A stretch of DNA of 53,562 nucleotides from Chloroflexota bacterium (GTDB taxonomy: Bacteria; Chloroflexota; Chloroflexia; QHBQ01; JADMIH01). Both the position numbers and the translations under genes were made by a program. Each line of letters starts with the position of its first letter. Positions within the stretch are counted from its first letter, which is position 1. Shown here piece after piece: positions 8,188 through 17,224 of this stretch. The notes beneath the pieces were generated by a model, which was not told the origin of the DNA, made no database searches, and worked only from the letters and a program-made list of their open reading frames with translations. The stretch covers positions 1 to 53,562 of the forward strand of contig JADMIH010000008.1 of NCBI GenBank assembly GCA_015478675.1. The letters are read 5' to 3'.

Positions 8188-9008
8188 CCGGAGGTGTAGA
8201 GCCAAGTTTGATAGAGGGTATGAAGCGCGTCGAGCCTCCTCCTGCTCACGCACCTATGGGCTTCTTTACCGACTCTACCCTCTGTATAGGCTGCAAGGCA
8301 TGTGAAGTAGCCTGTAAGCAATGGAATGGCCTCCCCGCCGATGGCATGGAGTGGAGCGGCCAGAGCTACGATAACACGAAGCAGTTGTCAGCAACCACAT
8401 GGAGGCACGTTACCTTCACCGAACAGGCGCTCCCAAAGGGGGGAGTACGCTGGCTCTTCAACAGCGATGTTTGCAAGCACTGCACCACCGCGCCATGCCA
8501 GGAAGTTTGTCCCACAGGCGCGCTCATACGCAACGAGTTCGATGACGTGTACGTACAGCAAGATATTTGCAACGGCTGCGGCTACTGTGTGGCGGCCTGC
8601 CCCTTCGGTGTGCTTGGCAGGAGCGAGGCCGACGGCACGGCGCATAAATGCACCCTTTGCTACGACCGCCAGAAAGATGGTATCGAACCTGCCTGCGCCA
8701 AAGCCTGCCCTACCGATTCCATACTCTTTGGGCCTGTGGAAGATCTCCGCGCACGGGCACGCGAGCGTCTCGACAGGGTGCGGGCAAGCGGCCAGGAGCA
8801 GGCATATCTCTACGGGGTTGATGACGCCGGGGATTACAAGAGGCTGAATGCCTTCTTCCTGCTAACTGAGGAGCCTGCCGCCTACAACTTGCCCGAAGCG
8901 CCGCACCGTCCTATGACTACAATGAAGCAAAAATACCTGTGGAGCGCAGCTATAGGCGTTGGGCTAAGCCTGGCGACCGCGCTGATCCTGGGCAAAAACG
9001 CAAGATAA
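8184..9008 (+). CDS. fdhB: formate dehydrogenase iron-sulfur beta subunit
   Basis: A 274-residue electron-transfer subunit that should carry four [4Fe-4S] clusters from the catalytic subunit to the membrane subunit. Cysteine groups are CIGCKACEVAC (residues 34-44), CKHCTTAPCQEVC, CNGCGYCVAAC and CTLCYDRQ...CAKAC. The C-terminus has one hydrophobic segment (YLWSAAIGVGLSLATALIL) that should anchor it in the membrane, as in FdnH. The ATG overlaps the alpha-subunit stop (ATGA), so the two are translationally coupled. No Tat or Sec signal is seen on this subunit either. Confidence 0.93.
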   Translation: MTGGVEPSLIEGMKRVEPPPAHAPMGFFTDSTLCIGCKACEVACKQWNGLPADGMEWSGQSYDNTKQLSATTWRHVTFTEQALPKGGVRWLFNSDVCKHCTTAPCQEVCPTGALIRNEFDDVYVQQDICNGCGYCVAACPFGVLGRSEADGTAHKCTLCYDRQKDGIEPACAKACPTDSILFGPVEDLRARARERLDRVRASGQEQAYLYGVDDAGDYKRLNAFFLLTEEPAAYNLPEAPHRPMTTMKQKYLWSAAIGVGLSLATALILGKNAR

Positions 9009-9022
9009 GGGGTGTCACGCCA

Positions 9023-10060
9023 ATGGAGAGTGAAAGCGGGCCGCACGGCAAGAAAAGGAGCATTTCGGGCGGATTGCACCTGGGGGCGGCGCATCTCCGG
9101 GCGAGGGATGCCTATCGCAATGTGCCTATTCTTAAGCAACCCACCTGGAACCATGAAGTGGCGGCGTACTTCTTCTTCGGCGGGGTATCGGCGGGCGCTG
9201 CCCTCCTGGGGTCTATTGCCTCACTGGTTGATGGGAAAGGCTACAAGGACCTGGCACGGGTTGCCCATTATGTTTCTTTCGCCACCCTGCTGCCGTGCCC
9301 CTTTCTGCTTATAGATGATCTTGGCGTCCCACGCCGCTTTCACCACATGTTGCGCATTTTCAAGCCCTCTTCGCCAATGAACCTCGGCTCCTGGGCGCTC
9401 ACCGCTCATGGCACGGGTGCGGCTGTCACGATACTCTGTATGCTGGCTCGCGACGGCAAATTGCCCATCTTCGGCGCGGTGCTGAGGCTCTTTCCTGAAC
9501 GACTGCTTGCGGTGCTTGGCATACCGAGCGCCTTTACTCTCGCGGGTTATACAGGCGTCCTCCTGGGTACTACCAGCGTCCCAGTATGGTATTCCAGCCC
9601 CCTCCTCGGGGCGCTCTTTATGGCAAGCGCAGTGGGCACAGGCGTGGCTGCCGTCGAGCTGGCGACCACCATATCCGGCAAAGGCGCAGCCGACGGCAAA
9701 GCTCTCTCCTTAATCGAGCTTACCTGCGAAGCAGCAGAGATGACGCTGTTGGGCAGCTTTCTCGCCACTTCGGGAGCCGCTTCACCCCCTCTGCGTGAGG
9801 GTTGGATTGGTAAGCTGCTCCTCACATCTGTTGTATCTTCTCTTACTGCCCTCCTTGGCTCTGCAAGCGCCGCGCTGAGCAGTAGAGGGAGGCCTAAGGT
9901 AACAAGCGTTGGCGCTTCTATCGCCGCATTGGCTGGTGGCGCCATACTTCGGTGGGCGGTGGTGGGTGCAGGTAAAGCATCAGCGGCTGACCGCGAAGGC
10001 ACTCTTGACTCGATGAGCCGATCATCGGGCTCGCCCGGCTGGGGGGTTGGTGCTGCTTGA
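9023..10060 (+). CDS. NrfD/PsrC-type membrane subunit of formate dehydrogenase
   Basis: A polytopic membrane protein of 345 residues with about eight hydrophobic segments, of the NrfD/PsrC quinone-interacting family. Typical features are a cytoplasmic-looking N-terminus ending PTWNHEVAAYFFFGG, the segment SSPMNLGSWAL, and GYTGVLLGTTSVPVW. It replaces the haem-b gamma subunit (FdnI) of enterobacterial enzymes and should pass formate electrons to menaquinone without haem. I start at 9023 because AAGGGGTG (about 9006-9013) is correctly spaced. An in-frame start at 8939 would overlap the beta subunit and add a non-hydrophobic tail. Confidence 0.85.
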   Translation: MESESGPHGKKRSISGGLHLGAAHLRARDAYRNVPILKQPTWNHEVAAYFFFGGVSAGAALLGSIASLVDGKGYKDLARVAHYVSFATLLPCPFLLIDDLGVPRRFHHMLRIFKPSSPMNLGSWALTAHGTGAAVTILCMLARDGKLPIFGAVLRLFPERLLAVLGIPSAFTLAGYTGVLLGTTSVPVWYSSPLLGALFMASAVGTGVAAVELATTISGKGAADGKALSLIELTCEAAEMTLLGSFLATSGAASPPLREGWIGKLLLTSVVSSLTALLGSASAALSSRGRPKVTSVGASIAALAGGAILRWAVVGAGKASAADREGTLDSMSRSSGSPGWGVGAA

Positions 10061-10240
10061 TTTCTGTGGGTTAGTTATAGCTCAAGGGATATGTAGCACG
10101 ATTGCTGGCAGACGTTGCACGCCCAATCTGCGCCTGTAGATGCGGCGGTACATATTATGCTGACTCAACTATGGAGCGAAACGTCAGATGTTTTCTCGCT
10201 CGATCGAAGCGGCAACCATATCAATCAGGAGGACGATAAG

Positions 10241-10855
10241 ATGGCTTTTCAAGTACCGGCTCTACCATATGATTACAACGCCCTGGAGCCATATATAGAT
10301 GAAGAGACTATGCACCTGCACCACGACAAGCACCATGCGGCCTATGTAAATAACCTCAATGCTGCCCTGGAAAAGTACCCACAGTTGCAGAGTAAAAGCG
10401 CCGAAGATTTGCTCAAGGATCTGAACAGCGTCCCCGAGGATATACGCACAGCAGTACGCAACAACGGCGGCGGGCACGTCAACCATTCGATGTTCTGGCA
10501 AATCATGGGGCCTGGCGGCGGCGGAGAGCCTACAGGCGCTATTGCCAGCGCGATCACCCAGGCATTCGGCAGCTTCCAGGCACTGCAACAGCAGTTCAAC
10601 GATGCCGGAGCAAAACGCTTCGGCAGCGGCTGGGCATGGCTTGTGCGCGGCAGCGACGGCACGTTACAGGTTGTCTCAACCGCCAACCAGGATAGCCCAC
10701 TCTCCGATGGTCAGTACCCGATTCTGGGCAACGACGTGTGGGAGCACGCTTACTACCTGAAATATCAGAACCGCCGACCTGAATACCTCAGCGCCTGGTG
10801 GAATGTTGTTAATTGGGCTGAGATAAACAGGAGGTTCGAGCAGTCGGGCAGGTAG
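10241..10855 (+). CDS. sodA: superoxide dismutase, Fe/Mn family
   Basis: Converts superoxide to oxygen and hydrogen peroxide in the cytoplasm. The protein is 204 residues, the normal family length. Metal ligands are seen as His27 (LHHDKHH), His82 (HVNHSMFW), and the Asp and His of [15 protein letters not shown] and a Gln in TANQDSP are more typical of manganese-using than iron-only forms, but cambialistic use cannot be excluded. The start at 10241 has AGGAGG directly upstream. An in-frame start at 10115 would add 42 residues unlike any SOD leader. A small stem (10174-10182 with 10190-10201, bulged) lies in the leader. The gene converges on the glycan cluster. Confidence 0.93.
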   Translation: MAFQVPALPYDYNALEPYIDEETMHLHHDKHHAAYVNNLNAALEKYPQLQSKSAEDLLKDLNSVPEDIRTAVRNNGGGHVNHSMFWQIMGPGGGGEPTGAIASAITQAFGSFQALQQQFNDAGAKRFGSGWAWLVRGSDGTLQVVSTANQDSPLSDGQYPILGNDVWEHAYYLKYQNRRPEYLSAWWNVVNWAEINRRFEQSGR

Positions 10856-10863
10856 AGGCCACG

Positions 10864-10919
10864 AAGCAGTGAGGAATGAGGAGTGAGATGCTCTTCTCAC
10901 TCCTCATTCCTCACTGCTT
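10864..10919. terminator. 25-bp perfect hairpin between convergent genes
   Basis: 10864-10888 and 10895-10919 are exact reverse complements with a 6-base loop. The arms consist of GTGAGG/AATGAGG-like units. It lies just after sodA and includes the last codons and stop of the convergent glycosyltransferase, so it may end both transcripts. There is no long T-run. The element could also be a dispersed repeat. Confidence 0.7.
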
Positions 10920-12587
10920 GTAATTGCCTGGCTTTCTCACCTGAGCGCGGTAGACAGAGTAACCTGCTGCTTCACCTACTTTTTCGAGGAGATATTGGGA
11001 GCGCAGCCAGAGCCAGCGCGCCCCAACAGGAGTGTTCGCCCACTGGCGTGCAAGGCTTGCTTCGGGAACCACGACTATCCTGTTGGGGGAATCAGCGAGA
11101 AAGGTTGCGATAGCCTCTTTATCATTGTCGTATATATCAATTACAGGCCACCGGGTGTAGTGGTAAAGCGCTGCGCTCAAGCCAAATGCCACGATGCGAG
11201 GCTGCCGGTCTCCTGACGACGCCTGACGTACAAGCTCTACTGTGTTAAGTTCTCCTGCCTTTGCTGTGGCTTGTGCCACGACAAGTGAGCGAGATGATGA
11301 CCCCCCTTGTACCAGTCCGGCGCTAAATAATAACGCCACAAGCACCGCGGGAAGCGGCCTGACAGGGCATCTCTGTGCGCGGAACTTACCCCTCCGTAAG
11401 CCGTAGCATAAGCACACCACGCCCATCCCCACGAGCAAAGCTAACGGTGTCAAGTAGAAAAGGACGAACCGTTGGGCCTGATAAGCCGTACCGCTGAAGA
11501 AAATGACGGGCAAAAGCCACCAGGAGAACAGGAGTGCGATCACCTCAGTGCAAGCCTGTCTCAGCAAGTACCACGCGCCAACCAACAGAAGAGGCAAATA
11601 AAAAGGGGAGAGAAAGCCTGATCCCGCGTTCCAGAGAGGCTGAAGCGCGTAGAAGGCAATCATCGGCTGGTCGAACACTATTATGCCGTCTGCGCCTGTT
11701 TGCAGACGGTTTCTCCAGAAGTTCGCAACGTCCCAGCCGGATAGTGGGTTGGCGTATCCCACATTAACGCCCTGCCACATGAGGTAGTACAACTGAGGTG
11801 CGAGCGCCACGCAGAAGCCCAGCGCCGCCAGGAGCACAGGTGTCGTGAGATGTTGCGGCTTCTGCAAATTACGTTGATCGCGCACCCAGAAAAGTGCGTA
11901 GAGGAGAATAGGCAAGGCGAGCAGTATAGAAGCGTAGCGCAGCAGCACAGCCATTCCGAGCGCGAAGCCCCCAAGCAATATCCAGCGCCATCTCGACTTC
12001 GGCACCGTGCCTCGATTGGGCGGCGGTAAAGTATGCACAAGGGCGAGGGCGGAGAGAAGGCTCCAGAAGAGGGAGGGCACATCTGACATGAGCGCCAGCG
12101 AAGTCTGGCCGAAGACCCCTGCGAAGAGCACCACCAGGCCAGAGACAAGCCCGGCCAACGCCTTTTGAGCGGAGTTCACCAGAGGCAGCACCTTCATGGC
12201 GAGGAGAAATACCAGCACAGGCACAGTATCCGCCATCATAACGGTGATGAACCGCCCACCCGCAGGAATTTCCCCGCTCAGCAGGAAACCTGCTATCACC
12301 TGCAAGTGGTACCCGACGGGCCAGTGATAAAGCCCAAGGCCCGCAAAGGGCCATTGAGGGACCGATGCGCCGCTCATTTTGTGCCAGATCTCCAACGCCT
12401 GGTAATAATAGGCGTAGCTGTCCTGTCCATAAAGGCCGTCGAAGGGAAACCGGACCAGCAGATAGGCAAACCACAGGGTGGATGCTAACAGGAGTAGAAG
12501 CGCCGGATATACAGTAGTGGCGCTGAACGCGGTCATTCGTGCAATGCGCCTGAGAAGAGAAGTGGTAAGTCCGGCATTGGTGCTCAT
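10911..12587 (-). CDS. polytopic GT-C-type glycosyltransferase
   Basis: A 558-residue membrane protein with about a dozen hydrophobic segments, resembling GT39/GT83-type (ArnT/PMT-like) glycosyltransferases that use polyprenyl-phosphate sugars outside the membrane. The first extracellular loop has the acidic motif YGQDSYAYY, the usual place of the catalytic Asp in GT-C folds. A soluble C-terminal part follows the last membrane segment (after LFSAGLVQGG). It is the last gene of a five-gene minus-strand run, overlaps the preceding gene by 4 bases, and ends inside the 25-bp hairpin. Sugar and acceptor are unknown. Confidence 0.7.
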   Translation of the reverse strand: MSTNAGLTTSLLRRIARMTAFSATTVYPALLLLLASTLWFAYLLVRFPFDGLYGQDSYAYYYQALEIWHKMSGASVPQWPFAGLGLYHWPVGYHLQVIAGFLLSGEIPAGGRFITVMMADTVPVLVFLLAMKVLPLVNSAQKALAGLVSGLVVLFAGVFGQTSLALMSDVPSLFWSLLSALALVHTLPPPNRGTVPKSRWRWILLGGFALGMAVLLRYASILLALPILLYALFWVRDQRNLQKPQHLTTPVLLAALGFCVALAPQLYYLMWQGVNVGYANPLSGWDVANFWRNRLQTGADGIIVFDQPMIAFYALQPLWNAGSGFLSPFYLPLLLVGAWYLLRQACTEVIALLFSWWLLPVIFFSGTAYQAQRFVLFYLTPLALLVGMGVVCLCYGLRRGKFRAQRCPVRPLPAVLVALLFSAGLVQGGSSSRSLVVAQATAKAGELNTVELVRQASSGDRQPRIVAFGLSAALYHYTRWPVIDIYDNDKEAIATFLADSPNRIVVVPEASLARQWANTPVGARWLWLRSQYLLEKVGEAAGYSVYRAQVRKPGNYKQ

Positions 12588-14215
12588 GGCGTCGTGGCGT
12601 CTGCTTTGCGGGACCCGCCAGGCGCTGCATCAAATAGATAAAGGTCGGCAAGTGGGTAGCTACTGTGCTCAAGAATGGGGTATTCATCTTCTATCCGGCT
12701 GATCAGCCTCCCACCCGGATCAACAAATGGGAGATAAAGGAGCCAGATGCGACTGTTGCCCGCCGTTTGCCGTTGCAGCGCCCCTTCTTGTGATGTAACC
12801 CAGTCGGGCTGCTTTGGGGGCAAGAGCGGATAGCCATCTCGCACGTCCCAACTCTGAGGCAAAGCGGCGGCTGGCCCGTCATAGTACTGGGCGACGAACC
12901 AGACCAACATCGGCTGATTGGCAAGCACGATGTCACCCTTCTGCACCTTTGCTGTTAGCTCCGCCCCGATTTCGCGAAGCCCATCACGCCCATGCACAGG
13001 ATTCAAGTAGAACTGGCGCAGGCCTGCCAGCTCAATTATGAGCCATACTACCACGCCGCCCAAAGGGAGCAGTGCACCCCATCTTTGCCTGTAATTCAAC
13101 CAATGTGGCGCATAAGTCCTGGCTACGATGCCAGGGGAACGCACCACGGAGGCTAAGACCACAAGGGCTGAAGGTAGAATCAAAGCCAGGAAGCGCGGTT
13201 GGTATAGCCACTCACCTGTGAAAGCAGAAAAGCCAATTACAAAGACAATAAAGCCGCCCGTTACCCAGGCCAGCAGTGCGAGGACCGCACGCTCTACACC
13301 TGAGGCGCGGATCAGGCTGATAGCCGAGAGGAGCAGCGCCACAACCATAGCGCCAACGAGAATCCAGGTGGGCCACTGGCGGGACGCGCTTGCAGATACA
13401 AGCAAGTTGAGGGAGGCATCATAAAGCTCCGCAAAGCCCGCACGATACTGTAGCTGCGCCAATTCACCCCAGCGCTCAACAAGACGAACGCTGATGGCGA
13501 TTGTCCACGGTAGCCAAAGGAGGTAGATCAAAGCGTTTGCCTTAAGCCATCTTCTAATGAGGCCCCATGCGCTGGGCCCAGAATGCCTGCTCCTGATGAT
13601 GAACAGACCGCCAATTAAGAGTAATGCGAGAAATAGAGCGCCCATGTAGTGGGTGTATAGCAGGAGCGTACCGGTTAATACGTAGAGGGATGCACCCCGG
13701 CCCACCCGAATGAGAGGTAACGCGCAGGCCAGAAGGAGGGTCGTCAGCAGCATAGTGAGAGCATACATGGTAGCTTCCTCTCCCACTTCGACAGCAAGCG
13801 GAGCAACAGCCATCAGCAGAGATGCGATCAGACCAATCGCGACCCCTGCTACCCTGCTGCCGAGCAGGAAAATGGCGGGTATCGCGAGCGCAGAGGGTAT
13901 AACAGAGAAGAGACGGACCACTACGTCGCTATGCCCAAAGAGGAGGATCCACCAGTACAAGCCGAGCCAGTAAATCGGGGCAGAGGGGGGTTGCGCCCAT
14001 GCCACGTGTAGAACCTCGAGCGCCGAGGGCAGCCGCGCGGCATATACCCGCACCGCCTCGTCCCCCCATAGCCCGCGACTGTCAATCGAGATGAGCCGTA
14101 GTAGAGTTCCGAGGAGGGCAGTCAGCGATAGGACTATGCCAATCGGCACGCGGTGTGAGCGAGTAGACAGAGAGCACCTCCACCAGAATATCTCGCCGGG
14201 CCACTTCTTGTACAT
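12584..14215 (-). CDS. GT39-like membrane glycosyltransferase
   Basis: A 543-residue polytopic protein. A short basic N-terminus leads into membrane segment 1, followed by the hallmark DSRGLWGDEAVRVYAA loop with the conserved Asp-Glu pair of GT-C enzymes. About eleven further hydrophobic segments follow, then a soluble C-terminal region. It is likely a dolichol/undecaprenyl-phosphate-sugar-dependent transferase. The ATG at 14215 has GAAGG upstream but overlaps the methyltransferase gene by about 130 bases. A GTG at 14149 is an alternative that halves the overlap but lacks a ribosome-binding site. The 3' end overlaps the next gene by 4 bases. Confidence 0.7.
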   Translation of the reverse strand: MYKKWPGEIFWWRCSLSTRSHRVPIGIVLSLTALLGTLLRLISIDSRGLWGDEAVRVYAARLPSALEVLHVAWAQPPSAPIYWLGLYWWILLFGHSDVVVRLFSVIPSALAIPAIFLLGSRVAGVAIGLIASLLMAVAPLAVEVGEEATMYALTMLLTTLLLACALPLIRVGRGASLYVLTGTLLLYTHYMGALFLALLLIGGLFIIRSRHSGPSAWGLIRRWLKANALIYLLWLPWTIAISVRLVERWGELAQLQYRAGFAELYDASLNLLVSASASRQWPTWILVGAMVVALLLSAISLIRASGVERAVLALLAWVTGGFIVFVIGFSAFTGEWLYQPRFLALILPSALVVLASVVRSPGIVARTYAPHWLNYRQRWGALLPLGGVVVWLIIELAGLRQFYLNPVHGRDGLREIGAELTAKVQKGDIVLANQPMLVWFVAQYYDGPAAALPQSWDVRDGYPLLPPKQPDWVTSQEGALQRQTAGNSRIWLLYLPFVDPGGRLISRIEDEYPILEHSSYPLADLYLFDAAPGGSRKADATTP

Positions 14216-14966
14216 TCCAACCGCACCTTCTCAACAGGGTCAGTATAGTCGATAGATCAGCCGCATCACCTAGCACGATAAGTATATGGCCACACGCAGA
14301 GAGATAGTCATGTGACTCGATAGCGAAGCGCTCAAGCCACTCAAAGTGTAGCCCACACTTGTAGGCATAGTCCGCCACATTCTCCGGTACTCCACGAAAA
14401 TAGGGGGGGTTACAAAGAATGACGTCGAAGCGCTCGCCTTGTACAGCGTTAAAGAGATCGCCCACACGAGCCTCAACCCGATGAGCAAGGTTATACCGCG
14501 CCGCATTGCGAAGAGCACATTGCACCGCTACCGGGTTTATATCCACCGCCACAACCCTGTGAGCACCTGATCGCGCCGCAGCTATCGCCAGAATGCCACT
14601 GCCCGTACCCATATCAAGAACACCCAATCCCCCCGGTAGGAGATGGCATCTCCCTATATACGATGCAAAGAAAGCGCTGGTAAAGTGCACCGCCGGATCA
14701 AAGACGCCCCTCGAAACAAGCAGCTGTAGGCCACGGATACGGACCAAGTGAGCAGGCTGCGCTCCTGGAGCGAAACGCCTGTAGCGCCAGGTGAGGCCCT
14801 TCTTCGCCATTTTGCCCGCTATGCGCCGCCACACCGCGCGCCGATTACCTCGCCTGCCTGCCGTCCACGAGCTCAATGGTGTGACCTGCGGTGAGCTGAT
14901 AGTGCATGGGGCATCGCGGGTCGTCGTGGCTATTGCTCGCCAACGCTGAGTGGTAAAGCGACTCAT
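14082..14966 (-). CDS. class I SAM methyltransferase with NPPY motif
   Basis: A Rossmann methyltransferase related to HemK/PrmC and N6-adenine enzymes. The SAM-binding VLDMGTGSGILAIAAA and catalytic-site ILCNPPYF are clear; NPPY normally positions a planar amide or amino nitrogen for methylation. Of the 294 residues, the first about 50 are low in recognisable structure. An internal Met at MAKKGLTWRYRRF could be the true start. The ATG at 14966 directly abuts the flippase stop (TAG-ATG), allowing reinitiation. It is unusual to find this type among glycan genes, and its target could be a protein or RNA unrelated to the cluster. Confidence 0.72.
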   Translation of the reverse strand: MSRFTTQRWRAIATTTRDAPCTISSPQVTPLSSWTAGRRGNRRAVWRRIAGKMAKKGLTWRYRRFAPGAQPAHLVRIRGLQLLVSRGVFDPAVHFTSAFFASYIGRCHLLPGGLGVLDMGTGSGILAIAAARSGAHRVVAVDINPVAVQCALRNAARYNLAHRVEARVGDLFNAVQGERFDVILCNPPYFRGVPENVADYAYKCGLHFEWLERFAIESHDYLSACGHILIVLGDAADLSTILTLLRRCGWNVQEVARRDILVEVLSVYSLTPRADWHSPIADCPPRNSTTAHLD

Positions 14967-16271
14967 CTAAGCCATAACCTGCTGTGGCGCAGGAGCGGAC
15001 TCCTGCATAGCGCCCCACAGCCAGTAAACGCCAAGCATGATCGTCTCGGCCACGATGTTGGCCAGGGCTGCTCCCTCGATGCCCCAACCGGAAATCGCAG
15101 GGTAGCCCAGCACTACTCGCGCTACCAAGTTCAATGCGAGCGCTCGATTTGCCACAACTTCGCGGTTGGTTGCGTAAAGGTGAACAGTGGTGATTCTATT
15201 TAGAAGCAAAGGAAGCAGCAGTAGCGATAACAGCCTCAAGGGACCGGCCGCCGCAGCATAGGCAGCGCCAAAGCTTAATCTCACCAGCGCCTCAGCCAGC
15301 AAAAGGCCACAAGCCGCCAGCGCCAACGCCACTATTGTCATAGCGCGCAACGCACTGCTGTAAGACTGTTCCGAGCTACCCTGTGATCCGCCTGAGCCAC
15401 GTGCGAACGCGGGCAACAGCGCGGCCAGGAATGAGTTGGGAGCCAAAGCCATCAGCTCTAGGAGTCGAGCCGCCACAGAGTAGACGCCGGCTGCCGCCGC
15501 CCCACGAAGAGCCTCGATCATGAGCAGGTCAACTCTGATAGCAAGCGCGCCCAAAACGCCGCCAAGGGCGAAGGGGAATGAGCGTAACACCAGCGTGTAT
15601 GCTGAAGCTAGCAGAGGCCCAGGTGGCCGCTGCGCTCTCTCTGAGCGAGGAGCCGGCGCGTTCTGCGCCGTGCTTGCGGGAGTCAGGCCTCTGTGAAAGA
15701 AGATGATGCCAAGAGCTAGCTCGAATAGCTGCACTACGACAAACCATGCAATGAGGAGGGACACCGACTTGAAAGCGGCCAACAGAACCAGCACACCTGC
15801 CAGTTGCAGCGAAAGCCCTGCAATATTAATGATCAGGACACACTGCATCCTCCCCAAGGCGCGAAACAACGCGCTAAACGAGGCGTTGGCGGCGTTTAAT
15901 GTGATCAACACCGCAAGCAATTGTAAAGCAGGAAGAACTGCTGTAGCCGGAGCCAGCAGAATAGCAAGAGGAGAAAACGCCAGGAGCAACCACAGGGTAA
16001 CACCCAGCGCGCACTTGGCAACCAATGAACTCACGAGCAGGTTGACGCTGCGAGCAGGCCGGCGGGCGATTTCACGCGTGAGGGTCGTCTCCATACCCGC
16101 CTCTACAACAGTGCCAAAGGCGAATACCAGCGCCATTATCGTCGCATACTGCCCGAAAGCCTGCACTCCGAGGAGCCGCCCAATTGCCACGGAAGTCAAA
16201 AATGCCAGCCCCTGACCGAAGCCGTTGGACAACAGGAGAAGAGAGCCATTTTTCATGAAGGCCAGATTCAT
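14967..16271 (-). CDS. polysaccharide flippase (Wzx/MurJ-like, MOP superfamily)
   Basis: A 434-residue integral membrane protein with about twelve to fourteen hydrophobic segments. Its N-terminus (NGSLLLLSNGFGQGLAFLTSVAIGRLLG) is typical of polysaccharide-biosynthesis flippases that move lipid-linked sugars across the membrane. A polar loop near residues 200-220 (APAPRSERAQRPPG) splits the two halves. The start overlaps the preceding methyltransferase stop by 4 bases, and the next gene begins at the base after its stop. The context of glycosyltransferases supports export of a glycan or glycolipid precursor. Confidence 0.8.
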   Translation of the reverse strand: MNLAFMKNGSLLLLSNGFGQGLAFLTSVAIGRLLGVQAFGQYATIMALVFAFGTVVEAGMETTLTREIARRPARSVNLLVSSLVAKCALGVTLWLLLAFSPLAILLAPATAVLPALQLLAVLITLNAANASFSALFRALGRMQCVLIINIAGLSLQLAGVLVLLAAFKSVSLLIAWFVVVQLFELALGIIFFHRGLTPASTAQNAPAPRSERAQRPPGPLLASAYTLVLRSFPFALGGVLGALAIRVDLLMIEALRGAAAAGVYSVAARLLELMALAPNSFLAALLPAFARGSGGSQGSSEQSYSSALRAMTIVALALAACGLLLAEALVRLSFGAAYAAAAGPLRLLSLLLLPLLLNRITTVHLYATNREVVANRALALNLVARVVLGYPAISGWGIEGAALANIVAETIMLGVYWLWGAMQESAPAPQQVMA

Positions 16272-17224
16272 AATTCCACTCCAACCTCAGGCACGATAAA
16301 ACTCCATGTGCTCTCGGAAGAAACACTGTTTATATGCTCGTCACTCCTTACAAGTTCCAGCATATAGTGGTCGCCCAGGCCCCAGAAGGGCCATATTGAC
16401 GCGGTCTTATCCTCGATCCTCTCCAAGAACGTAAAGAGGCGTGGGTGTCGTGCGACCAGCGCGCCCAGGTACTGCGGTGGCAGAAGCCAGGGCAGCGCCT
16501 GCTTCCTCACAACGCGAAAGTAAGGGTAAAATGCTTCTTCGACAGCAGCCATGCGCCAGTAAAAGAGATCCACCTGCTCGTCAGGCCATTCAGCACGCAC
16601 CGTCGCACGCGCCGTACCATGCCAACGCCTGAAGGCCAGACAGGGCTTCCCCGCCCGCAAATACCACGCACTCTCCCAAAGGCAGTATGGGTTAAGGAGC
16701 GAAAGCAGAACGCGCCCGCCTGGCCGTACAAGGTGAGCAAGAGCACCGGCAATCGGCTTTAGAGAAGGCTCACAGTTCAGAGGCCCAAGATTCGAATAAG
16801 CGCCGTCGAAGGATCCCCCGCCGAACTCCGTAGCCAATTCACCGAGCGATCCGGCAGGAAGCACACGGGTAGCAATCCCTCCTTGCATGTAAGGCAGGGC
16901 AGCAGCTTTCTGCTCAACGATCCTGATCATGTCAGGTGCCACGTCGGTGGCGAAAACCTGTACTCCGCGCGCAGTCAGGTGGAGAGCCTCAGTGCCGGTA
17001 CCACAGCCGATCTCCAGCAGACGGTCACCTTCGATGAATGTCTCGTCAAGCGCGGCTAGAGTGCGTTTGCGCGTCCATCGCGCCACAGGATTGGCGTTCA
17101 TGTCGGCGTCGTAATGAGGGGCCGACTTGCTGAAGGCGCGCGCTGCGACTGCGTGGTAAGCGGCCATATCCACGTGCCGGAAGGCGCATTCTTTGTTTGG
17201 GGTAGCCTCTTCCAAAATCTTCAA
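16268..17224 (-). CDS. SAM-dependent methyltransferase (UbiE-like fold)
   Basis: A 318-residue class I methyltransferase. The SAM-binding glycine loop is LLEIGCGTGTEALHL, followed by an acidic FATDVAPDMI and the later RPGGRVLLSLLNPYCLWES. The C-terminal third has several aromatic and hydrophobic stretches (YLGALVARHPRLFTF), suggesting a membrane-associated or lipid-like substrate. It is the first gene of the minus-strand run and overlaps the flippase start by 4 bases. The substrate could be a lipid-linked sugar or a terminal glycan residue; this is inferred only from position. Confidence 0.75.
   Translation of the reverse strand: MKILEEATPNKECAFRHVDMAAYHAVAARAFSKSAPHYDADMNANPVARWTRKRTLAALDETFIEGDRLLEIGCGTGTEALHLTARGVQVFATDVAPDMIRIVEQKAAALPYMQGGIATRVLPAGSLGELATEFGGGSFDGAYSNLGPLNCEPSLKPIAGALAHLVRPGGRVLLSLLNPYCLWESAWYLRAGKPCLAFRRWHGTARATVRAEWPDEQVDLFYWRMAAVEEAFYPYFRVVRKQALPWLLPPQYLGALVARHPRLFTFLERIEDKTASIWPFWGLGDHYMLELVRSDEHINSVSSESTWSFIVPEVGVEL

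Noticed and set aside
10115..10855. A longer superoxide dismutase with a 42-residue leader.
   Set aside because: The extension is not signal-like and the ATG at 10241 has AGGAGG and the normal family N-terminus.
11869..12687. A long open frame antisense-register to the glycosyltransferase region (272 codons on the same strand, other frame).
   Set aside because: It spans the overlap of two well-supported membrane protein genes and has an Arg/Gly-rich, non-protein-like composition typical of a shadow frame.
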